From NCBI RefSeq assembly GCF_000447795.1, contig NZ_AUNI01000015.1, forward strand, positions 400,189-464,188: DNA of 64,000 bases, written 5' to 3'. A program made the position numbers and the translations under genes. Below the pieces are notes generated by a model that made no database searches, had not been told where the DNA came from, and was given only the letters and a program-made list of their open reading frames with translations. This DNA is from Bacteriovorax sp. Seq25_V. GTDB taxonomy: Bacteria; Bdellovibrionota; Bacteriovoracia; Bacteriovoracales; Bacteriovoracaceae. Below, piece by piece: positions 16,847-25,149 of this stretch. Each line of letters begins with the position of its first letter. The stretch's first letter is position 1.

Positions 16847-17371
16847 CAGTTGAAGGTTAAGGATACCTTGACCTTCCTGTAGTAGTTTAACTCCAACTCC
16901 TTCAAGGCTGTGGGAGAGGTTTATCATTGCCTGATTTGTTGATTTTAGCTGACCGTAGAGTCTTGTCACTCCACGGGACTTAGCTTCTTCAATTAGTGCG
17001 AGAAGCATCGTCTTTCCAAGTCCCTTTCCCTGCATTTTATCAATGATAAGAAGACCAAATTCTGCGCTACGCTTGTCATCTTCATCAATATTAAATCTCG
17101 CGACCCCTAGTCCTTCATCTTGTTCTGGGTGACTGATAGCTGCAATCGCAAAGTGCGACTCATGATCGTATTCAGTAAGACGTTGAAGCTCAAGATCAGT
17201 AAATCCTTTTTTGGCCACGAAGAAACGATGTTGGATAGTTTCAATAGAGAGCTTTTTCATACCTTCTGCAAGATAACTCTTGTCACTAGGTAATAGCTCT
17301 CGAAGAACTACTTCAATATTGCTTTTTAATGTGATGACTTTTTCTTGCATTGGCATAAATAAATAATACAT
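16838..17371 (-). CDS. GNAT-family N-acetyltransferase
   Basis: A GNAT of about 177 residues with N-terminal RELLPSDKSYLAEGMKKLS, which resembles Gcn5-type proteins of the acetyl-CoA synthetase-like group. The acetyl-CoA loop is DKMQGKGLGKTMLLALIEEA. The substrate is unknown. Alternative starts exist: GTG at 17413, ATG at 17371 and ATG at 17356. I chose 17371 because the conserved domain begins soon after it. The gene is divergent from the ParA-like gene by about 90 bp. An 11-bp hairpin lies in its last codons. Confidence 0.72.
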   Translation of the reverse strand: MYYLFMPMQEKVITLKSNIEVVLRELLPSDKSYLAEGMKKLSIETIQHRFFVAKKGFTDLELQRLTEYDHESHFAIAAISHPEQDEGLGVARFNIDEDDKRSAEFGLLIIDKMQGKGLGKTMLLALIEEAKSRGVTRLYGQLKSTNQAMINLSHSLEGVGVKLLQEGQGILNLQLLL

Positions 17372-17464
17372 CGTATTTCGATTAAAGACTATCTTATTTA
17401 GAAATTTTGACACAATGAAATTAAAGATATTACAATAGGATATGCACTTATGGAGGAGAGCTCA

Positions 17465-18556
17465 ATGGATACTTACTACCCACTAAAGAAAGTGGCGCAG
17501 ATATTTGGTGACAATAATTTAAAGTTTTCAATTGAAGAATTAGAGAGAGCTGGTGATATTCCTGCTTCTCGAAAATTCAGAAGCGGTGCTCTTTTTAGAA
17601 ACGGATGGAGTAAGGCTGAGTTGCCACTTATTGGAGAAAAAGTTGGGTATTTCCCAAAGTTTTCTAAGTCAGTAGCACTTTCCGTTTTCACGACAAAAGG
17701 TGGAGTTCTAAAATCGACTCTCGCTCTTAACCTTGCTCGAACTGCGGCTTTACATGGTCTTAAGACATGTGTGGTTGGACTCGATATTCAAGGTGATGTA
17801 ACGACAGCACTTGGGTACGATTTTGATATTAAGCCAAATAGCCAGTTAGATGAAATTATTGAAAAACTAGACCAAACAAAAGGTTTGAATGACCTTTTTG
17901 CTGGGCAAGTTTCTCTTGAAGATATAATTGTTGGAACAGACCTACCTAATCTCTTTCTTATCCCTGAAACTCCAGAGCTAGTTGCTCTTAACGATTCTTT
18001 AAACAATATTAATCGTAGAGAGTTTTGGTTGAAAGAAAAAGTTGTTGCACCATTAAAGAATTACTTTGATATTATCATCATGGACTGTTCTCCTAATTGG
18101 AACAAGCTCACAACAAACGCGCTTGTAGCATGTGATTCTTTAATTTCACCACTAGAGTGTAAGATTAATAACTTTAGGAACTTCAAAGTTTTTAGTCATT
18201 TTTTAAAAGAATTTAAAAATGAAATGAGACTTAACTTTGAAAATGTTTTTATTCCAACAAAGTTTGCTCCAAATAAAAAACTTAGTAGTGACATCTTTAC
18301 TTGGTACCAAGAAAATGTTGAAGGCTGCACGTCTTTAGGAATAAAAGAGTCTGTAACTGCGGAAGAAGCAATGGCCCTTAATATTTCTATTCTTGAGCAT
18401 GCAGGACTAAAGCCAATTGGCCGCGACATGGTAACTTTAATGAAGGAAGTTCATCAGCGTGTTGAGAGTTCTCTTGTTAATTCAAACCGTGAGTTCGGGC
18501 ACGATCAGAGAATTTTAAGCGCACAAAAATTTAATTTTAATGGAGCAAGACCTTAA
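17465..18556 (+). CDS. ParA/Soj-like ATPase with N-terminal HTH-like region
   Basis: A 363-residue deviant-Walker ATPase of the ParA/MinD class, likely a dimeric ATP-dependent positioning factor. The ATP-binding loop reads FTTKGGVLKST: the signature first Lys is kept, but the usual Gly before the second Lys is Leu. Walker B is FDIIIMDCSPNW. Residues 1-60 (YPLKKVAQIFG, then PASRKFRSGALFR) look like a MerR-type helix-turn-helix, as in plasmid ParA/SopA proteins that bind their own promoter. The ATG at 17465 has GGAGGAG 7 nt upstream. The next gene begins 2 nt after its stop, suggesting a partner protein. Confidence 0.8.
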   Translation: MDTYYPLKKVAQIFGDNNLKFSIEELERAGDIPASRKFRSGALFRNGWSKAELPLIGEKVGYFPKFSKSVALSVFTTKGGVLKSTLALNLARTAALHGLKTCVVGLDIQGDVTTALGYDFDIKPNSQLDEIIEKLDQTKGLNDLFAGQVSLEDIIVGTDLPNLFLIPETPELVALNDSLNNINRREFWLKEKVVAPLKNYFDIIIMDCSPNWNKLTTNALVACDSLISPLECKINNFRNFKVFSHFLKEFKNEMRLNFENVFIPTKFAPNKKLSSDIFTWYQENVEGCTSLGIKESVTAEEAMALNISILEHAGLKPIGRDMVTLMKEVHQRVESSLVNSNREFGHDQRILSAQKFNFNGARP

Positions 18557-18558
18557 AT

Positions 18559-18906
18559 ATGGCACTATCACTGGATCAAATTAATTCAAAAAAATCATTT
18601 ACTGCTAATAGTGAAGAGACAAAGAAGAATATAAGACCATGGAAAAGCAATGACCAATTTGGGAAATCTTTTTCGGGGAATCTTGCAGTGAAAAAAGCGA
18701 GAGAAATCGCAAATAGAAATAACGAACTTGTTGAGTCTCTTCGTGGTGATAATGCAAGTGAGGCTCATGTTAGCTCAATAGAAAAGTTTATCCGTGCCAA
18801 AGAAGAAGAGTTTGAAAACTTGGAAAAACAAGAAATGCACCACCGTCGTATTCAAGCGAGAGGGGGAGTTATCGGTAAATTTAAAAATTTGATTTTTGGG
18901 CACTAA
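18559..18906 (+). CDS. Small protein coupled to the ParA-like gene
   Basis: A 115-residue hydrophilic protein with an N-terminal disordered stretch and a short IRPW motif (residues 25-28). A predicted helix rich in Glu and Lys (EKFIRAKEEEFENLEKQEMHHRR) and a basic, glycine-containing amphipathic C-terminus (GGVIGKFKNLIFGH) follow. It is not a recognisable ParB: no ParB/Srx or CTPase motif is visible. Location 2 nt after the ParA-like gene, on the same strand, suggests it is the adaptor or cargo partner of that ATPase. Its exact role is unknown. Confidence 0.6.
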   Translation: MALSLDQINSKKSFTANSEETKKNIRPWKSNDQFGKSFSGNLAVKKAREIANRNNELVESLRGDNASEAHVSSIEKFIRAKEEEFENLEKQEMHHRRIQARGGVIGKFKNLIFGH

Positions 18907-18921
18907 GAATTAGTGTCCTCT

Positions 18922-19236
18922 TTATTTCTTTAAATATTTTTCTTTTTCTTTATCTGAAAAACACTCTGTAATTCGTTCCCCAAATTTTTTTTCTAGTGTC
19001 TCTTTATCTGCTCCAAGCAGTAGAGAATTAAAAGCTTCTTGGCAGGTAAGCTTTGTATATTTAATTTGAAATTTCGAGCATGAATTCTCTAATGTATTAC
19101 AGGAATTCGGAAAACCCTTATAACAGTTGATCGATATCTCTTCACAATCAGCAGCCGTAAGTACTTTATTAGAGCAGGATTGTATGAGTGTTAAGAGAAT
19201 AAGTGATGCAACCAGCTTAATCAAGTATCTGCTCAC
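18922..19236 (-). CDS. Small lipoprotein
   Basis: A 104-residue precursor with a type II signal: KLVASLILLTLIQSC, giving lipobox L-I-Q-S-C. The mature part holds seven more cysteines (residues 30-85), probably disulfide-bonded, and a lysine-rich end (KEKEKYLKK). No family is recognised. It starts inside the last codons of the HD gene upstream (20 nt overlap), which suggests translational coupling; a TTG four codons later is a possible alternative start. It is the last gene of a three-gene operon with the HD-domain protein and the sensor kinase. Confidence 0.62.
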   Translation of the reverse strand: MSRYLIKLVASLILLTLIQSCSNKVLTAADCEEISINCYKGFPNSCNTLENSCSKFQIKYTKLTCQEAFNSLLLGADKETLEKKFGERITECFSDKEKEKYLKK

Positions 19237-20158
19237 TTTTTAGAATTTCTTTAAATTTATTCATTAGGTCTAGTTCATAATTTCCAAGTTCACTAATCAT
19301 GATACTTTTGATTGCTTCTTGTGGAGATTCACCAGTTGTAATGATATGTTTATCGTAAGTATTTACTAAACTCAGAATCATCTCTGGAAGAGTTAGCTTT
19401 TTCTTTTTATTTGGTCCCAGACCAGAGAGGACCTCTTCGTGATTTATGACAAGTTCCATGACGTCTTTTGTTACCCATGGCTTGTCACTTAATGCTTTCA
19501 CTGCATCTTTTACATGTAGGCCGTAAATACGTTTGTCATCAGATGTATACGTTCCTTTTTGTCTTTTGAATAGAGCCTGGTCTTGCTGATTAAGTCTTGT
19601 GATCCCAACGTCATGAATAAGACCTGCAGTGGCAATATTATCTATTTCTTCATTTGAGCATTTCATCTTCACTGCTAGTTTTGTTGAAAGTGCTGAGACA
19701 TTTAATGAGTGTTTAATGATCATATCAGCTTCAGATGCTTTCTTGCCGAAGATCTTTTTTAGTGCTTCTGGATTTTGTTCAACAATTTGTCTTAAACTCT
19801 TTGCTGCAGATTTTGTCATACGGTATGCAGATTCACTTTCTGGATCTTTTTGCATTCTTTCTACTGCGGTAGAGCAAGCACCATCTACAACGTTTACTTT
19901 ATCATCTAGTGGTACTGCAGGGTCATTCATTGTATCAACAAGTAACTTATCAAGAAATGCTTGGTAATTTGGCTCGTCACTTTCAGTGATGTAGAACTTT
20001 GCAATTTTTTGTTTCTTTAACTTTGAATATTTTTCTTCTTCAATTGAAGTTCCACGCTCACTATATTTTAGATATGTGTCTTTAAAATAAATATAAAGAT
20101 CAAAAGATAATTCTCTGTTTGGTTTAACTGTTGAAATTCTAAGTGGAGTGTATGCCAT
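19217..20158 (-). CDS. HD-domain protein related to HD-GYP
   Basis: A 313-residue protein. An N-terminal 90-residue domain of unknown type precedes an HD hydrolase domain (about residues 145-285). The metal histidines are readable: KHSLNVSALS, then GLIHDVGITR for the HD dyad, LHVKDAVKAL and NHEEVLSGLG. The last block stands where HD-GYP enzymes have the HHE and GYP residues; here it is N-H-E-E with no G-Y-P, so c-di-GMP hydrolysis is doubtful. Translation into the small lipoprotein gene is coupled by a 20-nt overlap. It lies 7 nt after the histidine kinase gene, so the pair may act together. Confidence 0.78.
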   Translation of the reverse strand: MAYTPLRISTVKPNRELSFDLYIYFKDTYLKYSERGTSIEEEKYSKLKKQKIAKFYITESDEPNYQAFLDKLLVDTMNDPAVPLDDKVNVVDGACSTAVERMQKDPESESAYRMTKSAAKSLRQIVEQNPEALKKIFGKKASEADMIIKHSLNVSALSTKLAVKMKCSNEEIDNIATAGLIHDVGITRLNQQDQALFKRQKGTYTSDDKRIYGLHVKDAVKALSDKPWVTKDVMELVINHEEVLSGLGPNKKKKLTLPEMILSLVNTYDKHIITTGESPQEAIKSIMISELGNYELDLMNKFKEILKSEQILD

Positions 20159-20165
20159 AATATCC

Positions 20166-22007
20166 TCAAAAAATTAATATTGCTTCTGTTCCAAGTCCTG
20201 ATGTTGCTCTCTTTATTGTCAGTTTAATTCCTAATGCCTTTGCATAGGAAATAACGAGATAAAGCCCAAAGCCTGTTCCTTGTTCACCATGAGTCCCTAT
20301 CGTTGAATGAGTTGATTTTTCAGCTTCAATCTTTTCAATAAGTCCCGAAGTGATACCTATTCCATAGTCACGTATAACTATTATAGTCTGATTCATTTTT
20401 TTTGAAATAGTAATATTAATATCGGAGTTTGAATGTGAATATTTAATTGCATTACTTATTAAATTACCAAAGATTTGGTGGGTTAATATCGTATCGTTTG
20501 ATTCAAGTAATATTTCTTCCTCTAAAAAGTCTTTAATGAAAGAGATATTCTTCTCTGTAGCCTTTTCCTCAAAATTTGATAACGCGCTATTAAGAGATTT
20601 GATGATATTTATCTTACTTTTTTGAATGAATTCAAGTTCTCTTTCGAGTTTTTGTTCTTCTTTAACTGAATTTAAAATATTTTCAATGTTTTTAGCCGCA
20701 CGTTTTACTCTTTCCCATGCTCTGTCATTATCAAAGTGTGAAACTCCGCGCTCTTTTTGTCTCGTATAGGTGAGGATAATGAAAATTGAATTAGCAATAT
20801 CATGAGATAGCACACGCACGATTTTTTGAAGCTTTTCTTTATTCCTTGCCTGCTGGTTTGCAAAATTTTTCTCTGTCGTCAGGATATTCATCTTATATGC
20901 TAGAGCAACAGAAAGAATTAGCATCTCAATGATATTTCCAAAAATAATAATATTTTGAGTGAAAAAATTGAAAGGTATTATCTGTGCATAAACACCAAAC
21001 CAAATAATGACCGAACCATACATAAAAAACCAAGAGAGAACATAAATTTTTGCAAGAGGGTCTTTATATTTAATTGCCTTTCTAATACTTAGATACATAA
21101 TAAGGCAGATTGTTAAAACAATATTGAAATCAATAATAGTTCCAAAAAAATTTGGAAATACTTTGTATAAAGGTGTGAAATTAGAGACAAGAGTGAAAAC
21201 TCCAAAACCCACGCTTGGTGCTAAAATCTTTTTGATATTGGGATAGACCGATTTAAAGTTTAAAAAAGAATAGGCAAAGATGACTGACACAACGAGTGAT
21301 AGGGAAGAAAATGCTCCAAGGTGCTCATTAATCTCAAATGAAAAATAATTTCTTTCAAGGTATCCATTAAGTATGAGAACTGTTATCGAAATCGAAGCAA
21401 TAAATAAACAGTAGTATAGGAAATCTCTGTCCCTTGTGAATGAGAAAACAGAAAGATTGTAAAAGAAAATCATTAAAAAGGCAGCGATATAAATAATATA
21501 GAGCTTTTCAAGTGCGTATTCGCTTTCGTTTACAGAATCAATATCTCCAAGAATAAACTTCGTATCGAGATGATGTATACTTTCTCTTTTGATAATATAA
21601 ATTGCGGTTTCATTCGGCTCTAGGTGCAACTTAAACTTAGGGTGAACTCCGCCAGGGACTTGGCGTTCGTTTATAGCATCTTTAGCAACTTCAATATACT
21701 CATTAAGACTATTTTCAAACTTATAAAGGGTTAGGTTACCAAGAAGACCAGCATTGGAGTAGATATAGAAGTCATTTGTACGATCAAGGGTATTGTGAAG
21801 TTGAAACTTGAACCACACTGGAGTAGCAGTGTAGCGGTGATGAATTTCATCACTTTCATTGAGTTGAAAAGACTCCGGAAAATCATAAGATTCACTAATT
21901 TGAATAGTGTTTGATATATTCAAATTTTCTGTTATTAAGCCAACTTCTATTGTTTTTGCGCTGACAATTTGAAAAAAGAAAAGGTAGAATAGAAAAAAAT
22001 ATTTCAT
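20166..22007 (-). CDS. 7TMR-DISM sensor histidine kinase
   Basis: A 613-residue membrane kinase. After a short signal sequence (SAKTIEV) comes a periplasmic 7TMR-DISMED2-like beta-sandwich of about 140 residues, then seven transmembrane helices (about residues 170-370). The cytoplasmic part carries a His box (VLSHDIANSIFIIL, His near residue 400). A HATPase_c domain follows, with its N box (NLISNAIKY), G1 (DYGIGI) and G2 (GTGFGLYLV). Receptors of this design are thought to sense carbohydrate-like or lipid ligands. It is the first gene of the operon with the HD protein and lipoprotein, and its start is 11 nt from the start of the divergent DsbA-like gene. Confidence 0.88.
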   Translation of the reverse strand: MKYFFLFYLFFFQIVSAKTIEVGLITENLNISNTIQISESYDFPESFQLNESDEIHHRYTATPVWFKFQLHNTLDRTNDFYIYSNAGLLGNLTLYKFENSLNEYIEVAKDAINERQVPGGVHPKFKLHLEPNETAIYIIKRESIHHLDTKFILGDIDSVNESEYALEKLYIIYIAAFLMIFFYNLSVFSFTRDRDFLYYCLFIASISITVLILNGYLERNYFSFEINEHLGAFSSLSLVVSVIFAYSFLNFKSVYPNIKKILAPSVGFGVFTLVSNFTPLYKVFPNFFGTIIDFNIVLTICLIMYLSIRKAIKYKDPLAKIYVLSWFFMYGSVIIWFGVYAQIIPFNFFTQNIIIFGNIIEMLILSVALAYKMNILTTEKNFANQQARNKEKLQKIVRVLSHDIANSIFIILTYTRQKERGVSHFDNDRAWERVKRAAKNIENILNSVKEEQKLERELEFIQKSKINIIKSLNSALSNFEEKATEKNISFIKDFLEEEILLESNDTILTHQIFGNLISNAIKYSHSNSDINITISKKMNQTIIVIRDYGIGITSGLIEKIEAEKSTHSTIGTHGEQGTGFGLYLVISYAKALGIKLTIKRATSGLGTEAILIF

Positions 22008-22018
22008 AGAGGATGACC

Positions 22019-22675
22019 TTGGATAGCAAATTATATTTCGACTTTACTTCACCTTATTCGTACTTGCTTTGGGAGAAGCTAATTCAAACTAAGTTTGATT
22101 TCTCTAAAGTTATCATAAAACCAGTTGTCGTTGGCAAAATTATAAATGATGTTGGTAGTGTTGGGCCAGCAGGGATACCGTCAAAGAGAAATTTTCTTTT
22201 TCAAGATTGTATTCGAAAGGCTCATCGCAGTAATATTAAATTTCAAGCCCCCGCAAGATTACCTTTTAACCCAATGGACCTGCTAAGATTTGCTTGCGCA
22301 CTTGAGAATAATCAAGCGAAGCAGATTGAGTTTATTACAAATACCTTTCGCTTTGGATGGCGTGATGGTGGTGATTACGAAAGCTTTTCTAAGTTTAAAT
22401 CGTGGATTATGGACACATGTCATTTTACTGAAGAAGAATATGAGAATTTAAATAGTGATAGAAACGCGAGAAAACAGTTAAAGCTCAATATCCAAGACGC
22501 TATTGAGTCCCAAGTTTTTGGAGTCCCATCTTTAACAAATAAAGGAACTGTTTTCTGGGGACTTGATGCTTTTGAGGATTTTCAAGCAAGTCTAAAAGGT
22601 GAAGATCCTCTAAACATGCACTTAAGCGTTTACAAGAAGTTTATTGATATAGTTCAAGGAGAACAAAATGGTTAA
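22019..22675 (+). CDS. DsbA-family / 2-hydroxychromene-2-carboxylate isomerase-like oxidoreductase
   Basis: About 218 residues of thioredoxin-fold oxidoreductase in the GST-kappa/HCCA-isomerase subgroup. YFDFTSPYSYLLWEKL at the N-terminus is the glutathione-site motif, in which the DsbA-type CXXC is replaced by SPYS. FGVPSLTNKGTVFWGLD near the C-terminus is the cis-proline loop and end motif. The start is the TTG at 22019 (AGAGG 6 nt upstream), not the ATG six bases earlier. The function is a glutathione-linked transformation of an unknown substrate. The gene overlaps the cyclophilin by 8 nt. Confidence 0.78.
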   Translation: MDSKLYFDFTSPYSYLLWEKLIQTKFDFSKVIIKPVVVGKIINDVGSVGPAGIPSKRNFLFQDCIRKAHRSNIKFQAPARLPFNPMDLLRFACALENNQAKQIEFITNTFRFGWRDGGDYESFSKFKSWIMDTCHFTEEEYENLNSDRNARKQLKLNIQDAIESQVFGVPSLTNKGTVFWGLDAFEDFQASLKGEDPLNMHLSVYKKFIDIVQGEQNG

Positions 22676-23222
22676 GTTTAAATTTTTTGCAGTACTTTTA
22701 TTAACATTCCAAATTTTTGCTAATACAAAAGTTTTAATGAAAACAACAAAAGGTGATATTGAGCTTGAATTGTTTGATACAAAAGCTCCAATTACAGTTA
22801 AAAACTTTCTTTCATATGTTAACGATGGTTTCTACAATGGAACAATTTTTCACCGCGTAATTGATAATTTTATGATCCAAGGTGGTGGTTTTGATATTAA
22901 CTTAAAGCAAAAGGATACGAAGGCGCCAATAAAAAATGAAGCAACAAATGGGATCTCAAATACAAATGGAACAATTGCAATGGCGAGAACAAGTGTTGTT
23001 GATTCTGCAACAGCTCAATTCTTTATCAATGTTAAGGATAATACTTTTCTAGATAACTCAGGTACTTCTCCATCTCAGTACGGTTACGCTGTATTTGGTA
23101 AAGTGACAAAAGGAATGAGTGTTGTAAATGCGATTAAAAAAGTTCAAACAAGTAGAAATGGTGGAATGGGAGATGTGCCTGTTCAGAATATTATCATCAA
23201 TTCTATGACTGTTCTCAAGTAA
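22668..23222 (+). CDS. Periplasmic peptidyl-prolyl cis-trans isomerase (cyclophilin)
   Basis: A 184-residue cyclophilin with a cleavable signal peptide (VLLLTFQIFA, cleavage near residue 19). The catalytic domain is complete: FHRVIDNFMIQGG carries the catalytic Arg and the family's FxRV pattern, and MARTSVVDSATAQFFINV and YAVFGKVTKGMSVV follow. It should catalyse proline isomerisation in the periplasm, as PpiA does. It starts 8 nt before the end of the DsbA-like gene, so the two are a co-translated pair. A palindromic hairpin lies after the stop. Confidence 0.92.
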   Translation: MVKFKFFAVLLLTFQIFANTKVLMKTTKGDIELELFDTKAPITVKNFLSYVNDGFYNGTIFHRVIDNFMIQGGGFDINLKQKDTKAPIKNEATNGISNTNGTIAMARTSVVDSATAQFFINVKDNTFLDNSGTSPSQYGYAVFGKVTKGMSVVNAIKKVQTSRNGGMGDVPVQNIIINSMTVLK

Positions 23223-23240
23223 CTACTTAGAATCATTTAA

Positions 23241-23260
23241 CCCCTTCCTATAGGAAGGGG
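23241..23260. terminator. Terminator-like perfect palindrome after the cyclophilin gene
   Basis: CCCCTTCC (23241-23248) and GGAAGGGG (23253-23260) pair around TATA, 18 nt after the cyclophilin stop. No T-run follows on either strand, so termination would be weak or factor-assisted. Confidence 0.45.
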
Positions 23261-23312
23261 ACTCATTTGCCTGCTAAAACTGTTGTCATTAATTATTTAT
23301 AATTATTATTGT

Positions 23313-25133
23313 ATGACAACAGCAAGAAAAAAAATTCACAGCGATCCCTACTCAAAGTTCAACCAAATAAATGGAAAACATCCATTAATGAAGAATTGTC
23401 CTGATTCTTTTATCTCCTATAAAGCGAGAAAGAGAAAAGGTGGGAAAGTGTCGTTCTTTAACTTCGATCTTGCTAAAGAAATGGGAATTATTCCAAAAGA
23501 TCATCCTCTCGAAATTACAAAAGAGCTTGAGACAAAGATTCTAGATACATTTTCAATTGTTATTATTAATGAATATGATCAGATTAACGAAATAAAGTAT
23601 CCCGAAGAAGATATTCTTCCAAATGAATTTATGGCCACTCGTTATCTCCAGTTGCAACACCCTAACAAGCAAGGGAAAACTTCTGGTGACGGTAGAAGTA
23701 TTTGGAATGGATCAATTTCAAATAAAGGAAAAACCTGGGATATATCAAGTTGTGGAACGGGAGCTACTAGGTTAAGCCCAGCGACACATATCCAAAAGCG
23801 ATATTTTCAAACTGGTGATCCTTCGATTTCTTATGGATGTGGCTATAGTGAAGTTGATGAAGGGTTAGGTACTTTGTTTTTCAGTGAAGTTTTAAATAGA
23901 AATGGATATCAAACAGAGAGAGTTCTTGGGATTATCGAATTTTCAAAGGGGATTTCGATCAATATTAGAGCTCATGTTAACCTGATTCGTCCTTCCCATA
24001 TGTTTAATCACTTAAAGCAAAGCAATTACGATGCTCTAAGTAACATCGTTAATTATTTCATCGATCGAGAAGTAGGGAATAAGAGGTGGACTAATGTACC
24101 AACCTCACACAAGGGAAGATTAAAGTACTTTTTAGATAAGCAAGTGGAAACCTTTGCTAAGCTTTCAGCTAATTTTGAAGATGATTATATCTTCTGCTGG
24201 CTTGATTGGGATGGCGACAATATTTTAATGGATGGCGGAATCATTGATTATGGTTCAGTTCGTCAGTTCGGTTTATTTCACCATGAGTATCGTTACGATG
24301 ATGTTCAAAGATACTCTACAACTATTAAAGAACAGAAGGATAAGGCAAAGTATATTGTTAAGTGCTTTATCCAGATCTATGATTATTTAACGACAAAAGA
24401 GAAGAAGCCAATTAACGCTTACAATAAACATGAAAAGCTCGAAGAGTTCGAGGTTATTTTTCAAAGACAGAAGTCTAATAATCTTCTCCAAAAGATTGGT
24501 TATACTCAAGATATCTGTGATTACCTTATTACTAAAAAGTCAGACACTGTTGAAAAGCTTAAAAATGTTTTTTCATATTTTGAAAGATCCAAATCTGTTC
24601 TTGGTCCAGAGGAAGTGAGTGATGGTATTAATTGGAATGCTATCTTTTGTATGAGAGACATTCTACGCGAGCTTCCACAGATCTATCTCCATAGAGATGA
24701 TGTTGTAAGCAGAGAAGAGTTTATGGAGATTATGAAGTCTTCTTATGCAACAGAGGAAGACATCGAGATAAACCCTACACGAGCAAAAAAAATCGATGAT
24801 TTTCAGGCTCTATATCTTGAACTTATTGATTATGTTTCAAAGAAAAATCATGTTTCGCAATTAGATACATTACTGGCCGTGACAATGAGATCATCTATAA
24901 TTAATAAGTATGATCGTGTGACAGGTGATAGCATTACAACCATAGTTAATAAAGTCTTAGCTCACAGACCAAAACTAAATTCAGAGCAGATGTTTGAACT
25001 TATGCATGAGTTTGCTGAGTACCAAAATTTAGACCCAGATACAAAGAGATTATCGAGAGAGCGAAATACAGAGCATTCAAAAATTATGAGAGGGATGTTA
25101 AAGATTGTTCGTACATATCGAGAGGGAATCTGA
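23313..25133 (+). CDS. SelO-like (YdiU-type) divergent pseudokinase-fold protein
   Basis: About 606 residues, longer than typical SelO (about 480). The middle aligns by eye with the SelO AMPylator fold: SGDGRSIWNGSI (cf. LGDGRA..LGE), WDISSCGTGATRLSP (cf. WDIQLKGAGPTPYSR), LFFSEVLNRNGYQTERVLGI (cf. SEAM..LGIPTTRAL), and WDGDNILMDGGIIDYG (cf. NTDNM..IDYG, Asp312). SelO transfers AMP to protein hydroxyls. At the position of the SelO LKGAG lysine, Cys147 is read here, so activity may be altered or lost. The ATG at 23313 is used; a TTG ten codons earlier is possible. The last 200 residues are an extra helical region. The S51 peptidase gene follows after 16 nt. Confidence 0.66.
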   Translation: MTTARKKIHSDPYSKFNQINGKHPLMKNCPDSFISYKARKRKGGKVSFFNFDLAKEMGIIPKDHPLEITKELETKILDTFSIVIINEYDQINEIKYPEEDILPNEFMATRYLQLQHPNKQGKTSGDGRSIWNGSISNKGKTWDISSCGTGATRLSPATHIQKRYFQTGDPSISYGCGYSEVDEGLGTLFFSEVLNRNGYQTERVLGIIEFSKGISINIRAHVNLIRPSHMFNHLKQSNYDALSNIVNYFIDREVGNKRWTNVPTSHKGRLKYFLDKQVETFAKLSANFEDDYIFCWLDWDGDNILMDGGIIDYGSVRQFGLFHHEYRYDDVQRYSTTIKEQKDKAKYIVKCFIQIYDYLTTKEKKPINAYNKHEKLEEFEVIFQRQKSNNLLQKIGYTQDICDYLITKKSDTVEKLKNVFSYFERSKSVLGPEEVSDGINWNAIFCMRDILRELPQIYLHRDDVVSREEFMEIMKSSYATEEDIEINPTRAKKIDDFQALYLELIDYVSKKNHVSQLDTLLAVTMRSSIINKYDRVTGDSITTIVNKVLAHRPKLNSEQMFELMHEFAEYQNLDPDTKRLSRERNTEHSKIMRGMLKIVRTYREGI

Positions 25134-25149
25134 TTAAAAGAGAGGGGAT

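Noticed and set aside
17465..18906. Plasmid or chromosome origin near the ParA-like gene
   Set aside because: No parB, parS-like repeats, dnaA boxes or replication genes are nearby.
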